This document shows positions 1-8,026 of a DNA stretch of 44,716 nucleotides, one piece after another. This DNA comes from a virus: positions 1 through 44,716 of the IMG/VR virus record IMGVR_UViG_3300045534_000130; one strand, given 5' to 3'. Made by a program: the position numbers and the translations under genes. Position 1 is the first letter of the stretch. Each line of letters starts with the position of its first letter. Under the pieces are notes generated by a model. The model did not search any database, was not told the DNA's origin, and saw only the letters and a list, made by a program, of their open reading frames with translations.

Positions 1-127
1 CGACTGGAACTGATCCAGCAGCTCGTTGAAGCCGGCCACTCCGTCGTGGTGGGCATTAACCCGGTGTGCGTGGACTGGCTCCCCGACTACGAACCTCTCA
101 TCGACCGTGTCAAGAAACTGGGGGCCT
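1..127. repeat. Direct terminal repeat, left copy (contig circularisation overlap)
   Basis: The first 127 bases are identical to bases 44590-44716. A length of exactly 127 matches a k-mer size commonly used by short-read assemblers, so this is most simply an assembly overlap proving a circular (or circularly permuted/terminally redundant) molecule rather than a biological terminal repeat. The reading frame of the radical SAM gene is continuous across the join, which supports closure. Confidence 0.95.
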
Positions 128-789
128 TTGGGGTGTGGTTCAGTGCGCTTTATTTCGGCCGGACCTTTGGCGAGTCTCTCACTGCAGACAAGATTCAACG
201 AATCACGCCAGAGCTGATCGACCGGTCGGGATGCAACGGGAGCAAGTTGGATCATGCTCATATCATGGCGGCAATGGAATACGCGGAGAGTGCAGGATTG
301 GCGACGTATTACGCGCGGTCGGGGCTGCCGTCGGCAATGTTTGATCGCTGGGAAGAGGTCTACGGGAAAACAATGCCCATGATTCAACAACTGATCAACC
401 AGTCTCACGAGTGGCACCAAGAAGAGGGAGAAGAATATATCCCGATAATGAAAGATGAAGCCATATCTACAATGTCAGAACTTCCAGGCGGATTTAATTA
501 TGGCCCATTTTTCCATTGTGATGTAAAGGAGATGCGTAAGATGATGGGATTGCCGCAGGGGGCCAAGCTTCCCAGTATGAATGTTGATCAGTTTTGGACA
601 GCCCTATGGAATTCAGAGTATTTTTCGGCCAAGATGGGCCCCCTGAGCTGCAAGTCATTCGCCTATGCGTCCGTTAAAAAAGGCCAAGAAATTACGCCAA
701 TCATTGACAACAACGGCGACAAGGTGATGGTCTACAACCCGAAAGGCTTCCGCTATCGCTACGCGCATACGCCAGACCTGGCGGAATGA
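1..789 (+). CDS. Radical SAM protein, SPL-like (C-terminal part; gene starts at 44125)
   Basis: This is residues 156-417 of a 417-residue protein whose first 155 codons lie at 44125-44589 on the other side of the circular join; base 1 is the first base of a codon. The N-terminal part carries the CxxxCxxC cluster motif (Cys26, Cys30, Cys33). This part continues the barrel and carries a C-terminal region with further cysteines (near SGCNGS, FHCDV and LSCKS). The overall look is that of the spore-photoproduct-lyase/SplB-like branch of radical SAM enzymes, which cleave S-adenosylmethionine to start radical chemistry, often on nucleic acid. The substrate is unknown. Downstream is the packaging operon, upstream and overlapping is a ParB-domain gene. 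Confidence 0.8.
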   Translation, partial: RLELIQQLVEAGHSVVVGINPVCVDWLPDYEPLIDRVKKLGAFGVWFSALYFGRTFGESLTADKIQRITPELIDRSGCNGSKLDHAHIMAAMEYAESAGLATYYARSGLPSAMFDRWEEVYGKTMPMIQQLINQSHEWHQEEGEEYIPIMKDEAISTMSELPGGFNYGPFFHCDVKEMRKMMGLPQGAKLPSMNVDQFWTALWNSEYFSAKMGPLSCKSFAYASVKKGQEITPIIDNNGDKVMVYNPKGFRYRYAHTPDLAE

Positions 790-794
790 CTTCC

Positions 795-800
795 TATAAT
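795..800 (+). promoter_or_regulatory. Possible -10 element (TATAAT) ahead of the packaging operon
   Basis: A perfect TATAAT sits in the 37-base gap between the radical SAM stop codon (789) and the ATG at 827, the first real gap before the terminase genes. No good -35 hexamer is visible 16-18 bases upstream (the sequence there is CCAGAC-like), so it would need an activator, an alternative phage factor, or be chance. Transcription would start near 807 and give a leader of about 20 bases. Confidence 0.35.
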
Positions 801-826
801 GCCCATGCCTTAGCCATGCGTATCCC

Positions 827-994
827 ATGCCCTACTACTACGGCAACCGCAACCCGTTGGGCGGCAGTGCATTCCAGCGCGGCAAGGGTGGCAAGCTCAT
901 GCCTGCCAAGGGCAACCGCGCGGCGCAGACCGCCTACCGCAACCGGCGCTCTAGCGAGCGCTTTGAAAGGACCGTCAAGCGCCTGGGCTTCTAG
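827..994 (+). CDS. Small basic protein (55 aa) between radical SAM and terminase genes
   Basis: An ATG-initiated frame of 55 codons fills the space between the radical SAM gene and the terminase small subunit. The product begins MPYYYGNRNPLGG and is rich in Arg/Lys (about 17 of 55) and Gly, Asn and Tyr, with a C-terminal amphipathic segment (RSSERFERTVKRLGF). It has no acidic stretch and no membrane segment, so nucleic-acid binding is a reasonable guess. No clear Shine-Dalgarno is seen. The competing frame through here (786-1019) is low-complexity Ala/Thr/Ser/Arg and looks like a shadow. Because it sits beside a radical SAM enzyme, a modified-peptide substrate is a second, weaker possibility. 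Confidence 0.6.
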   Translation: MPYYYGNRNPLGGSAFQRGKGGKLMPAKGNRAAQTAYRNRRSSERFERTVKRLGF

Positions 995-1022
995 ATCCGA
1001 CCTGGCGGGAGACCCCTAGGCC

Positions 1023-1589
1023 GTGGCTCGACTCACCGCCACGGCCTACGCCAAGCACCGCAAGGAACGCGGCTTGCGTGGCACGTCCCACGTGGCTGTC
1101 CTCAAGGCCATCGACTCAGGCCGCCTGGGCTTCCCGGCAGTGGTGCGCGTAGGCCGGGGTTGGGAGATCGACCCCGACCTAGCGGATCAGCAGTGGGCGG
1201 ATGCCACACACCCTGCCGACCGTGGCACCGGCCACCACCGGCCACGCCAGCCGGACGAATCTTTGGCCGTCCCAGCCAAACCTAGGACCGCAACGCCAAA
1301 GGGTGTCCCACCACGGGCGGAGAGCGAAGCCCTGACGGCGGCGCTTAAGGCCAAAATGATAATGCTGGAACTGCAAGAAAAAGAAGGCAAGCTAGTCTAT
1401 AGGGAAGACTTTGAAGCTGCGCAAGCTGCTGTCTTCAACAATCTCACCCTAAAAGCCTCTGGACTATCAAAACGCATAAAAACAGACATTCCGCACCTAA
1501 CACATGCTGAAGTGGAAATAATTCAGGCGCGGATCGATGACGTTTTCCGTGAGATTGCCGACATGGACTTCGAGGAGCTGGATCTGTGA
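1023..1589 (+). CDS. Terminase small subunit-like protein (Nu1-type)
   Basis: 188 residues from a GTG start. The N-terminus (about 1-60) reads like a DNA-binding winged-helix of the kind annotated as Nu1 or 'elements of external origin' proteins: a helix pair, VLKAIDSGRLGFPAVVRVGRGWEIDP. A Pro/Arg-rich linker follows (70-105), then a helical, probably oligomerising C-terminus with LTLKASGLSKRIKTDIPHLT and a conserved-looking acidic end (IADMDFEELDL). It overlaps the large subunit by 4 bases (GTGA), the standard small/large terminase arrangement. It would recognise the packaging site and load the large subunit. Family assignment rests on position and N-/C-terminal pattern. Confidence 0.75.
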   Translation: MARLTATAYAKHRKERGLRGTSHVAVLKAIDSGRLGFPAVVRVGRGWEIDPDLADQQWADATHPADRGTGHHRPRQPDESLAVPAKPRTATPKGVPPRAESEALTAALKAKMIMLELQEKEGKLVYREDFEAAQAAVFNNLTLKASGLSKRIKTDIPHLTHAEVEIIQARIDDVFREIADMDFEELDL

Positions 1590-3571
1590 TCTCACGCAGC
1601 AAAACTAAAATTGCCAGAAAACTGGCAAGCCTGTTGAGACCTAAAGAAAAGATCACTTTTCTTGAGTTTGCCGAGAAGCATGGCTACATCATCGACGATG
1701 CAAATGGCAGTCAAAAGTTTCGATGCAGGCCATACCAGCGCGACTGGTTCTTGGCTCCCACAGATCCAGATATTGAGTGTGTTGTCTGCCAAAAACCTTC
1801 ACGCGTCGGCTGGTCTGAATATGTAAAGCAAGGCATTCAATTTTTTTCGTGTTGGCGGCCGTCAAAAATCATGATTGTTCAGCCGACAGACTCAGAAGTC
1901 GCGGCCTACAGCAAGGAGGATATTGATCCCCTATTTCGTGAAAACACAGGTGTTCCAGTCCTTGCCGGCTTATTAAGTAACAAAAAAGCAAAAAATCAAG
2001 CTCGAAACTCGTATAACTTTAAGCAACTGGCTAACGGGGCAATTATTCACCTCGTCAACGCGGCGACACCAAGATCAGCGCGACGCGTTGCACGAAATGT
2101 GATCTTTTTTGAGGAGCCAGCGGCCTACGACAGCCCAGAGGGTGACACCATCGCCAACCTTTTGCAACGGGCGGGAACATTCTGGGATCCATTCTTCACC
2201 ATTGGCGGGACACCGGTCTCGCCAAATGATTACATGGATCAGCAGTATAAAAAAGGTGATCAGCAGCATAGATATTATCCCTGCCCACACTGCCACCACT
2301 ATCAGCAGCTTGCCTGGGAAAGGTTCGTAAAAGAGGGCCCCGACTCTGGAAAGGTTGAATGTGAGAACTGCAAAGAGCTGATTGAATATCGCTTCCTTAT
2401 GTGGATGGACTCCCACGCCGGCTGGGCCTGTCCCCTGGGCCTGGACCGCTCGCAACAAAAACTCAGGGATGGCGTCCCGATATGGCGATCGTTCCAGGTT
2501 GGCGTCGGTGCCAGCTATCACCCGGCGGCGGCATGGCCTGAAGTTGTCGGCCGTTACCAGACCGCCTTGGAGCAGTTGCGGCGCGGGAATACGGACCCGA
2601 TGCAGACGTTCCACAACACAGATCTCGGCATCCCATGGCAAGACACCCTCTCAGCCCAGATCAGCGCTGACGGCCTATCGGCCAGGCGGCTTCAGGCGGA
2701 GCACGGCAACGGCTATGGGCCCACCGCAGATCAGCCGCTATGGCGGGTTCCGAATGGCGTGCTGCTGTTGACGGCAGGTGGTGACACCCAGGGCGGTGGG
2801 GGCTCTGCAGGACAGCGGTTGGTGGTGTCGATCTGGGGCTGGGGCCGGGGCGACGAGGGCTGGCACCTGGGGCACTTCGAGATCATGGGTGACCCGCAGG
2901 AGGCGGAGGTTCTCGCTCAGCTCGACCAGATCGCTGCCACAACCTGGACACGTGAGGACGGCGCACGCCTCGCCTTGGCCCGGGGCCTCCAGGATGAGGG
3001 CGGCATGGAGGCGTCGATGCATGCCATCCGCTCCCACCTGGCTGATGGCCCTGGGATCTGGTCCCCCTGCCGTGGCGCTCCGCAACCCGGAAAGCCCTTG
3101 CTTGGCCGGTCGTTTGCGGCCGAAATCGACAGGAAGGGCCGATCTGTTGAGCGGGGGGTTCAGGTCCACTGGGTTGGCTATCAGGAGAGCGTGAAGCACC
3201 TGCAGTCGAAGCTTCGTGTTCAATCCCCTGGCCCCGGCTACCTTCACCTGGGAAATGCCATGGTGTCTCCCGACGGCTTCCTGGCAGAGCTGTTCCCATG
3301 GCGGCGGATACCCGTGAGGCAAAACGGCCAGACGGTCTACCGATGGGGCGATCCTCCAGCGGGGCACCGCGACGAAGGAGGGGACTGCACCAGGTACGCC
3401 ATTGCGGCGCGGGAGCTGGTGGCGCGGCGCTACAACCGCGCGACGATGTGGGACCAGTTGGAGGCTGCGGCCCTGGCGACGATTGGCCCATCACCGGAAC
3501 CGGAACAGAGCAGGCGCGAGAAGGGCAAAGCCTGGCTCCCCCAGAATCGCAAAGGCTGGCTCTCGCGATAA
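1586..3571 (+). CDS. Terminase large subunit, GpA family
   Basis: 661 residues, typical for lambda gpA-type packaging motors. The ATPase has a Walker A-like loop at 68-78 (CQKPSRVGWSE, the GpA variant with SRVGWS) and a Walker B-like strand at 171-178 (NVIFFEEP). A zinc-ribbon follows with Cys233/Cys236 and Cys259/Cys262. The C-terminal nuclease begins with GGDTQ (first metal-binding Asp) and ends with a HRDEGGDCTRY segment. It starts at GTG 1586 overlapping the small subunit stop. The protein packages DNA into proheads and cuts it at genome ends; GpA relatives usually make cohesive ends, though no cos site could be recognised here. Confidence 0.95.
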   Translation: MISRSKTKIARKLASLLRPKEKITFLEFAEKHGYIIDDANGSQKFRCRPYQRDWFLAPTDPDIECVVCQKPSRVGWSEYVKQGIQFFSCWRPSKIMIVQPTDSEVAAYSKEDIDPLFRENTGVPVLAGLLSNKKAKNQARNSYNFKQLANGAIIHLVNAATPRSARRVARNVIFFEEPAAYDSPEGDTIANLLQRAGTFWDPFFTIGGTPVSPNDYMDQQYKKGDQQHRYYPCPHCHHYQQLAWERFVKEGPDSGKVECENCKELIEYRFLMWMDSHAGWACPLGLDRSQQKLRDGVPIWRSFQVGVGASYHPAAAWPEVVGRYQTALEQLRRGNTDPMQTFHNTDLGIPWQDTLSAQISADGLSARRLQAEHGNGYGPTADQPLWRVPNGVLLLTAGGDTQGGGGSAGQRLVVSIWGWGRGDEGWHLGHFEIMGDPQEAEVLAQLDQIAATTWTREDGARLALARGLQDEGGMEASMHAIRSHLADGPGIWSPCRGAPQPGKPLLGRSFAAEIDRKGRSVERGVQVHWVGYQESVKHLQSKLRVQSPGPGYLHLGNAMVSPDGFLAELFPWRRIPVRQNGQTVYRWGDPPAGHRDEGGDCTRYAIAARELVARRYNRATMWDQLEAAALATIGPSPEPEQSRREKGKAWLPQNRKGWLSR

Positions 3572-3580
3572 GATGGCCCC

Positions 3581-3784
3581 ATGGCATACACAGCACAAGA
3601 CCTTGCGAATTTGCGCCAAGCCATCGGCGAGGGCGTGCTCCGCGTCAAGTTTTCTGACGGTCGCGAAATGACCTACAGATCCCTGGATGAGTTGCGAAGA
3701 ATTGAGGCAAGGATGGCGGCAGAAGTCGAAGAAGGAGAAACTGTTACTCTCAAAAGGCATTATTTTACGCCTAAAAGGATATAA
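3581..3784 (+). CDS. gpW-like head-tail joining protein
   Basis: 67 residues, almost the length of lambda gpW (68). The pattern matches: an N-terminal helix (TAQDLANLRQAIGEG), a beta hairpin (VLRVKFSDGREMTYRS), a second helix (LDELRRIEARMAAEVE) and a basic C-terminal tail (PKRI). It lies between terminase large subunit and portal exactly as W does in lambda-type phages and shares one base with the portal start. The protein would sit below the portal and seal the packaged head before tail attachment. Confidence 0.85.
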   Translation: MAYTAQDLANLRQAIGEGVLRVKFSDGREMTYRSLDELRRIEARMAAEVEEGETVTLKRHYFTPKRI

Positions 3785-5223
3785 TGGCAAAAAACAAGAA
3801 AAAAAGCCGGCAAGTACAAAACCCTGGCATCTTGGCAACCTTTGAGGCTGCCAAGGACTCCAGGCGAACATCCGGGTGGTATGCCAGCTCTGGTGGGCCC
3901 AATGTTGACGTCCGCTCCGCCTGGTCCTGGCTGGTCAAGCGCCATCAAGATCTTGTCGATAATGATGGTTATGCCAAGAAAGCTGTCGGAGTGATCGTAA
4001 ACAACTGGATTGGTGATGGAATTATGTCCACGCCAACGAATACAGCAAAACGCTATACCAAGCTCTGGCAGTCTTGGTGTGATGAGCCTATGTCAGATTT
4101 TTACGAGAAACGTAATTGGTATGGAAACCAAGCCAGCGGTGCTCGGACCACTGCCGTTCGCGGTGCTGTTCTGATCAGGCGGAGAGTCTACCCAGAACTG
4201 TTGGAGCGTTACGGCCTTGTGCCCCTGCAAGTACAGATGCTTGAGCCGGACTGGCTCGACTTCAGCAAGGACAACGGCTATAACATCATCTTTGGACAGC
4301 AATACGATGATGCTGGAAGATTGAAAGGCTATTGGATCAGAGACAAGCATCCAGGCGAGTCTATGCTTGGGACTGGTGTTCGCATCCAGAGCACTTTTGT
4401 GCCGAAGGAAGAGATCTCTTTGCACTTTGAAGACCTGCGCACTGGGGCAAGAATGGGAATCCCATTTGGAACTGCCGCAATCCTGACACTTCGTGATATG
4501 GGAGATACAAGAGTTGCCCAGCAAATGAAAGACAAAATCGCGGCGTGTTTCTTTGGGGTGACAACCGACAGTGAAGCACAGCCAAGCTCAACCAATCAAG
4601 AGGAGATTTTTGAGGGAATTGAGCCAGGGATGAACTATCAACTTCCCCCTGGCAAGCAGTTCCAAGCCTTTTCCCCCCCTGGATCTGGCGACTTCAGGGC
4701 AACCCACAAGGTCTACGCACAGGGCGTTGCTGCCGCTTACGAGATCACCTACGAAGCTCTCACGGGAGACCTCTCGGATGTGAACTACAGCAGCATGAGG
4801 GGTGGATGGCTTGAATTTTCCCGGCGAGTTGCCCACCTTCGCGGAAATATCACCTATCCAGGGATGCTGTCTCCCGTCTGTAGGTGGCATGACGACCTCG
4901 CACGCATGGCGGGCCTTCTCAAGGGTCCCAGGGTGGAATGGACGCACACGCCACCAAGGCGGGAAATGATGGATCCGACGAAAGAAATCCCGGCGCTCAT
5001 CGATGCCGCCAAAGGCGGAATCATGAGCCTTTCCGAAATTCACAGATCCTACGGTTTTATTCCTGAGCAGGTGATACAGGAGCTTGGCCAAGACCTGGCC
5101 AGGGCGAGAGCAAACGGCTTGATTCTTTCGGTTGACCTTGCCGCCCAGAAACCTCCCGCGCCAGCCGGAGGCGCACCGCCCACGGAGCCGGCCACCGTTC
5201 CCTCTTCCGAGCCTCAACCATGA
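3784..5223 (+). CDS. Portal protein, lambda gpB family
   Basis: 479 residues, close to lambda gpB-type portals. Recognisable family features are the early SGGPNVDVRSAWSWLVKRHQDLVDND segment (arginine-rich entry followed by NDGYAKKAV), the VQMLEPDWLD strand and the MRGGWLEFSR segment near residue 340, followed by a Pro/Ala-rich tail. It would form the dodecameric ring through which DNA is packaged. It overlaps the capsid-protease gene by 4 bases (ATGA), suggesting coupled translation. Confidence 0.93.
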   Translation: MAKNKKKSRQVQNPGILATFEAAKDSRRTSGWYASSGGPNVDVRSAWSWLVKRHQDLVDNDGYAKKAVGVIVNNWIGDGIMSTPTNTAKRYTKLWQSWCDEPMSDFYEKRNWYGNQASGARTTAVRGAVLIRRRVYPELLERYGLVPLQVQMLEPDWLDFSKDNGYNIIFGQQYDDAGRLKGYWIRDKHPGESMLGTGVRIQSTFVPKEEISLHFEDLRTGARMGIPFGTAAILTLRDMGDTRVAQQMKDKIAACFFGVTTDSEAQPSSTNQEEIFEGIEPGMNYQLPPGKQFQAFSPPGSGDFRATHKVYAQGVAAAYEITYEALTGDLSDVNYSSMRGGWLEFSRRVAHLRGNITYPGMLSPVCRWHDDLARMAGLLKGPRVEWTHTPPRREMMDPTKEIPALIDAAKGGIMSLSEIHRSYGFIPEQVIQELGQDLARARANGLILSVDLAAQKPPAPAGGAPPTEPATVPSSEPQP

Positions 5224-7250
5224 CATCCATTTTTCTTTATGGCGACGTTGGCACCGACGTTTCTGTCCAGGACCTTTCGCAGGAGCTTGCCAGGGCTGGC
5301 GGCAGCGATGTGAGCCTCAATGTGTTCTCCTACGGAGGCGATGCCGGCCAGGGGCTGGCGATGTACAACCTCTTACAGCGCTACGCCGGAAAAATCACGG
5401 CTCACATCGATGGTGTTGTAGCCAGCGCTGGAACCCTGCCGGTCATGGCGGCCAATCGGGTGGTTATGCCCAGCAACGCCCTGATGATGATTCATGATCC
5501 TTGGACTGGAGCGATGGGCAACGCCTCGGGTCTACGAAAAAAGGCCGAACAGCTTGACGCCTATTCCGCCAGCTATCGAGAGGCTTATGCCAGGCGATCC
5601 GGGCGAACCGCAGACGAAGTGACCGCATGGATGGGAGCAAACGATGGCGGGGGCACGTGGTTCTCAGCCGCGCAGGCGCTTGAAGCTGGCCTGGTGGATG
5701 AGATTGGCCCTCCTGTTGAGGTTCGGGCAGAAGCGCCGTCTGTAGATCAAACCCGGTTCCAGGGCATGGCGGGCGTGCCTGATGCACTGAGCTTTTGGGT
5801 ACAGGCTAAAGTGGCGACAGTACAGCAACAGAAAATGGACCCGGAAACCCAGGCCGTGGAAGCACCGGCCACAAATCAGCCGGCGGAAGCTCCCGCGACT
5901 GTGGCCACCGGATCGGTTCAGGCTACGGCTGCAGCCGTTCAGGCCTCTGCGTCGGCTCCTGCCGCCAGCGCTGAAGCCAACGAGCTGGCCCGCCTCCGCC
6001 GCGAGAATGACATCCGCACCGCTGCGGCTCATGCTGGCCTGGCGCCAGACAAGGTGCAGGCTTTGATTGACGGCGGCCAGCCCATGGCTCAGGTTGCTAT
6101 CGAGATCATCAAGGCTCAAGCTGCCGCCTCTGACGCCCACGCCCCTGGCGCTGGACACCCGGCCAGGCTGAAGGTGGTCCGGGATTCTGGGGACACCATC
6201 CAGGCCGCCATCCAGGCGCGGATTGTGCACCGCCTCAACCCAGGTTCCGCGATGCCGGACGAAGCCCGGCAGTTCCGGGGGTGCACCATGCTGGATCTGA
6301 TCCGCGCATCCATGGAGATGCACGGCGCCAACCCAGCGGGTCGCAGCAAGACGGAACTTGCCGTCTGGGCGCTTCATTCCACCAGCGATTTTCCGCTGTT
6401 GCTGGAGAATGCGGCGAACAAGACTTTGATGCCAGCCTATGAGGAGGAGCCGCACACCTGGCGCCAGATTGCCACTCAACGGAATCTCCCGGACTTCAAG
6501 GATGCCAAGTCGTATTCCATTGCGGCGGACTTGATTCCTAAAGAGCTGAAGGAAGGAGGTGAATACGAATCTGCGACGATGACAGAAGGCCGCGGCTCCT
6601 GGCGGCTTTACACCTATGCCAGGAAACTTCTTCTTTCCAGGGAGATGCTGATCAACGATGATCTGTCGGCATTCCAGGAAGCGCTTCCATTGTTCGGGCG
6701 TGGATTCCGGCGCTTTGAGTCGAACGCGATCTACAGCTTGATCAGCAGCAACGCCAACAGCGCTGAGGATGGCGTGGCGCTGTTTCATGCTGATCACAGC
6801 AACACGGGCACCGGTGCTATCTCGATTCCTTCCATCAATGCTGGCATAAAGGCAATGTCTAAGCAGAAAGACCTGGCAGGTACGCCGATCAATCTTGAGC
6901 CCGGATTCTTGATGGGACCAACAGATCTGAGAGGTGAAATCCTTCAATTCCTGTATCCTAACGGCTATGCGCCTTCCGCCCTGACTGGGGCCAATGGCGT
7001 TAATCCTTTTGTTGGTCAAATGAGTCCAATCATCGAGTCTCGTCTCGATGGTTCCGCGACACAGTGGTATCTTGTCGCTCCACCAAGTCGAATCACGGGC
7101 ATCATGTTCGGCTACCTGGAGGACGAGCCGGGGCCCAACGTGACCAGCGAAACCACCCGCGATCCTGACGGCCTCAAGATCATGGCTCGCCTTGACTTCG
7201 GCTGCGCCATCCGCGACCACCGCGCCTTCTACCGCTCCAGCGGCACCTAA
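5220..7250 (+). CDS. ClpP-like prohead protease fused to major capsid protein
   Basis: 676 residues with two clear halves. Residues 1-165 are a ClpP/S14-type serine protease: VFSYGGDAGQGLAMYN, catalytic Ser69 in VVASAGT and His92 in MMIHDPW, ending WFSAAQALEAGLVDEIG. Residues about 175-290 are a flexible Ala/Pro/Gln-rich linker with a short helix (ELARLRREND), probably the scaffold/delta region. Residues about 300-676 are an HK97-fold major capsid protein of the Mu-gpT-like type (LMPAYEEEPHTWRQIA, LFHADHSNTG, GFLMGPTDLRGEIL). Such protease-capsid fusions are a known family. Self-cleavage in the linker would release mature capsid subunits. Only the fused frame exists; no separate internal gene is needed. 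Confidence 0.93.
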   Translation: MTSIFLYGDVGTDVSVQDLSQELARAGGSDVSLNVFSYGGDAGQGLAMYNLLQRYAGKITAHIDGVVASAGTLPVMAANRVVMPSNALMMIHDPWTGAMGNASGLRKKAEQLDAYSASYREAYARRSGRTADEVTAWMGANDGGGTWFSAAQALEAGLVDEIGPPVEVRAEAPSVDQTRFQGMAGVPDALSFWVQAKVATVQQQKMDPETQAVEAPATNQPAEAPATVATGSVQATAAAVQASASAPAASAEANELARLRRENDIRTAAAHAGLAPDKVQALIDGGQPMAQVAIEIIKAQAAASDAHAPGAGHPARLKVVRDSGDTIQAAIQARIVHRLNPGSAMPDEARQFRGCTMLDLIRASMEMHGANPAGRSKTELAVWALHSTSDFPLLLENAANKTLMPAYEEEPHTWRQIATQRNLPDFKDAKSYSIAADLIPKELKEGGEYESATMTEGRGSWRLYTYARKLLLSREMLINDDLSAFQEALPLFGRGFRRFESNAIYSLISSNANSAEDGVALFHADHSNTGTGAISIPSINAGIKAMSKQKDLAGTPINLEPGFLMGPTDLRGEILQFLYPNGYAPSALTGANGVNPFVGQMSPIIESRLDGSATQWYLVAPPSRITGIMFGYLEDEPGPNVTSETTRDPDGLKIMARLDFGCAIRDHRAFYRSSGT

Positions 7251-7285
7251 TCCACCTTCCTTAAAACATTCCGAGGCAACTTTCC

Positions 7286-7630
7286 ATGAAAAATGAAATT
7301 TATCCGGGCGATTGCTCTCTTCCCCTGCCGGCACCTTATGCAGTCTCCTCCGGTGGCGCCGCCTTGATTGGCGACATCGTGGGCCTTGCCATTGTGGACT
7401 TGGCCCCTGGTGCGATCGGAACCTTCATGCTGGACGGCACCTATCACTCGCTGCCGAAGGCCACGGGCACCGGCACTGGCGCCGCGATTGGCAAAAAAGC
7501 CTATTGGGACAACACGGCGAAGAAATTCACCGCAGTCTCCACCAGCAACACCCTTGTGGGTGTGTTTTTCGAGACGGTCGCAGACGCGGCAACGACCTGC
7601 AAGATCAGGTTCAACGGGACGACTGCCTAA
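7286..7630 (+). CDS. DUF2190-like capsid decoration (cement) protein
   Basis: 114 residues of Gly/Ala/Thr-rich beta structure. The order APYAVSSGGAALIGDIVGLAIVDLAPGAIGTFMLDGTYHSLPKATGTG, then AIGKKAYWDNTAKKFTAVS and a final LVGVFFETVADAATTCKIRFNG strand is the hallmark of the DUF2190 family, short proteins next to capsid genes that act as cement on the head surface. It follows the capsid gene after 35 bases, with GAGG ahead of the ATG. Function is by family and position. Confidence 0.85.
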   Translation: MKNEIYPGDCSLPLPAPYAVSSGGAALIGDIVGLAIVDLAPGAIGTFMLDGTYHSLPKATGTGTGAAIGKKAYWDNTAKKFTAVSTSNTLVGVFFETVADAATTCKIRFNGTTA

Positions 7631-8022
7631 TGGGCTGGGCCACCCTATCGGCAGCAGCTGACCGGATGGCCCAGCGCCACCTTGGTGGTCTTGAGTTCAC
7701 CTGCAACGGCATCACCGGCACCGGCTTCCTCCTGAAGCGCAGCCGGTTTGTGCTGGATGACGAGGTGATGACCATCCGCTGGTTTCTGACGGCTCTGACC
7801 GCCGATGCTGAAGGGTTCGCCTATGGCGACCTTCTCACCGTGGACGGGAAGACCTTCCGGGTGGAACTGCAGCCCCAGCCGTTCGAGGACGGGACATGGT
7901 GTGAGGTTCCCCTGAGCGATCCAATCACCATCACCCCCGAGCCAGTCATCGCCCTCTTCTTGACCACGACCATTGGCGTGCAGCTGACCACCACCACCGG
8001 CGTCCCCCTCGAAGCGATCTGA
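7630..8022 (+). CDS. Head-tail connector / gpFII-like joining protein (putative)
   Basis: 130 residues starting at an ATG that overlaps the previous stop (TAATG). The core alternates beta strands (LEFTCNGITGTGFLLKRSRF, EVMTIRWFLTAL, LLTVDGKTFRVELQPQPFEDG, WCEVPLSD), which fits the small beta-barrel connectors (lambda FII-like) that bridge head and tail and normally sit just after the decoration gene. The tail end (ITITPEPVIALFLTTTIGVQLTTTTG) is Thr-rich and repetitive. No invariant motif was identified, so the call is positional plus secondary-structure pattern. Confidence 0.6.
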   Translation: MGWATLSAAADRMAQRHLGGLEFTCNGITGTGFLLKRSRFVLDDEVMTIRWFLTALTADAEGFAYGDLLTVDGKTFRVELQPQPFEDGTWCEVPLSDPITITPEPVIALFLTTTIGVQLTTTTGVPLEAI

Positions 8023-8026
8023 ACCC

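Noticed and set aside
786-1019. 77-codon frame between radical SAM and terminase genes
   Set aside because: Low-complexity Thr/Ala/Arg translation. The alternative frame at 827-994 is more protein-like.
5664-7334. A 556-codon open frame on the minus strand opposite the capsid gene
   Set aside because: It lies entirely against the protease-capsid gene, whose family features are unmistakable. Its translation is Arg/Gly-rich with no coherent domain, as expected for a shadow in GC-rich DNA.
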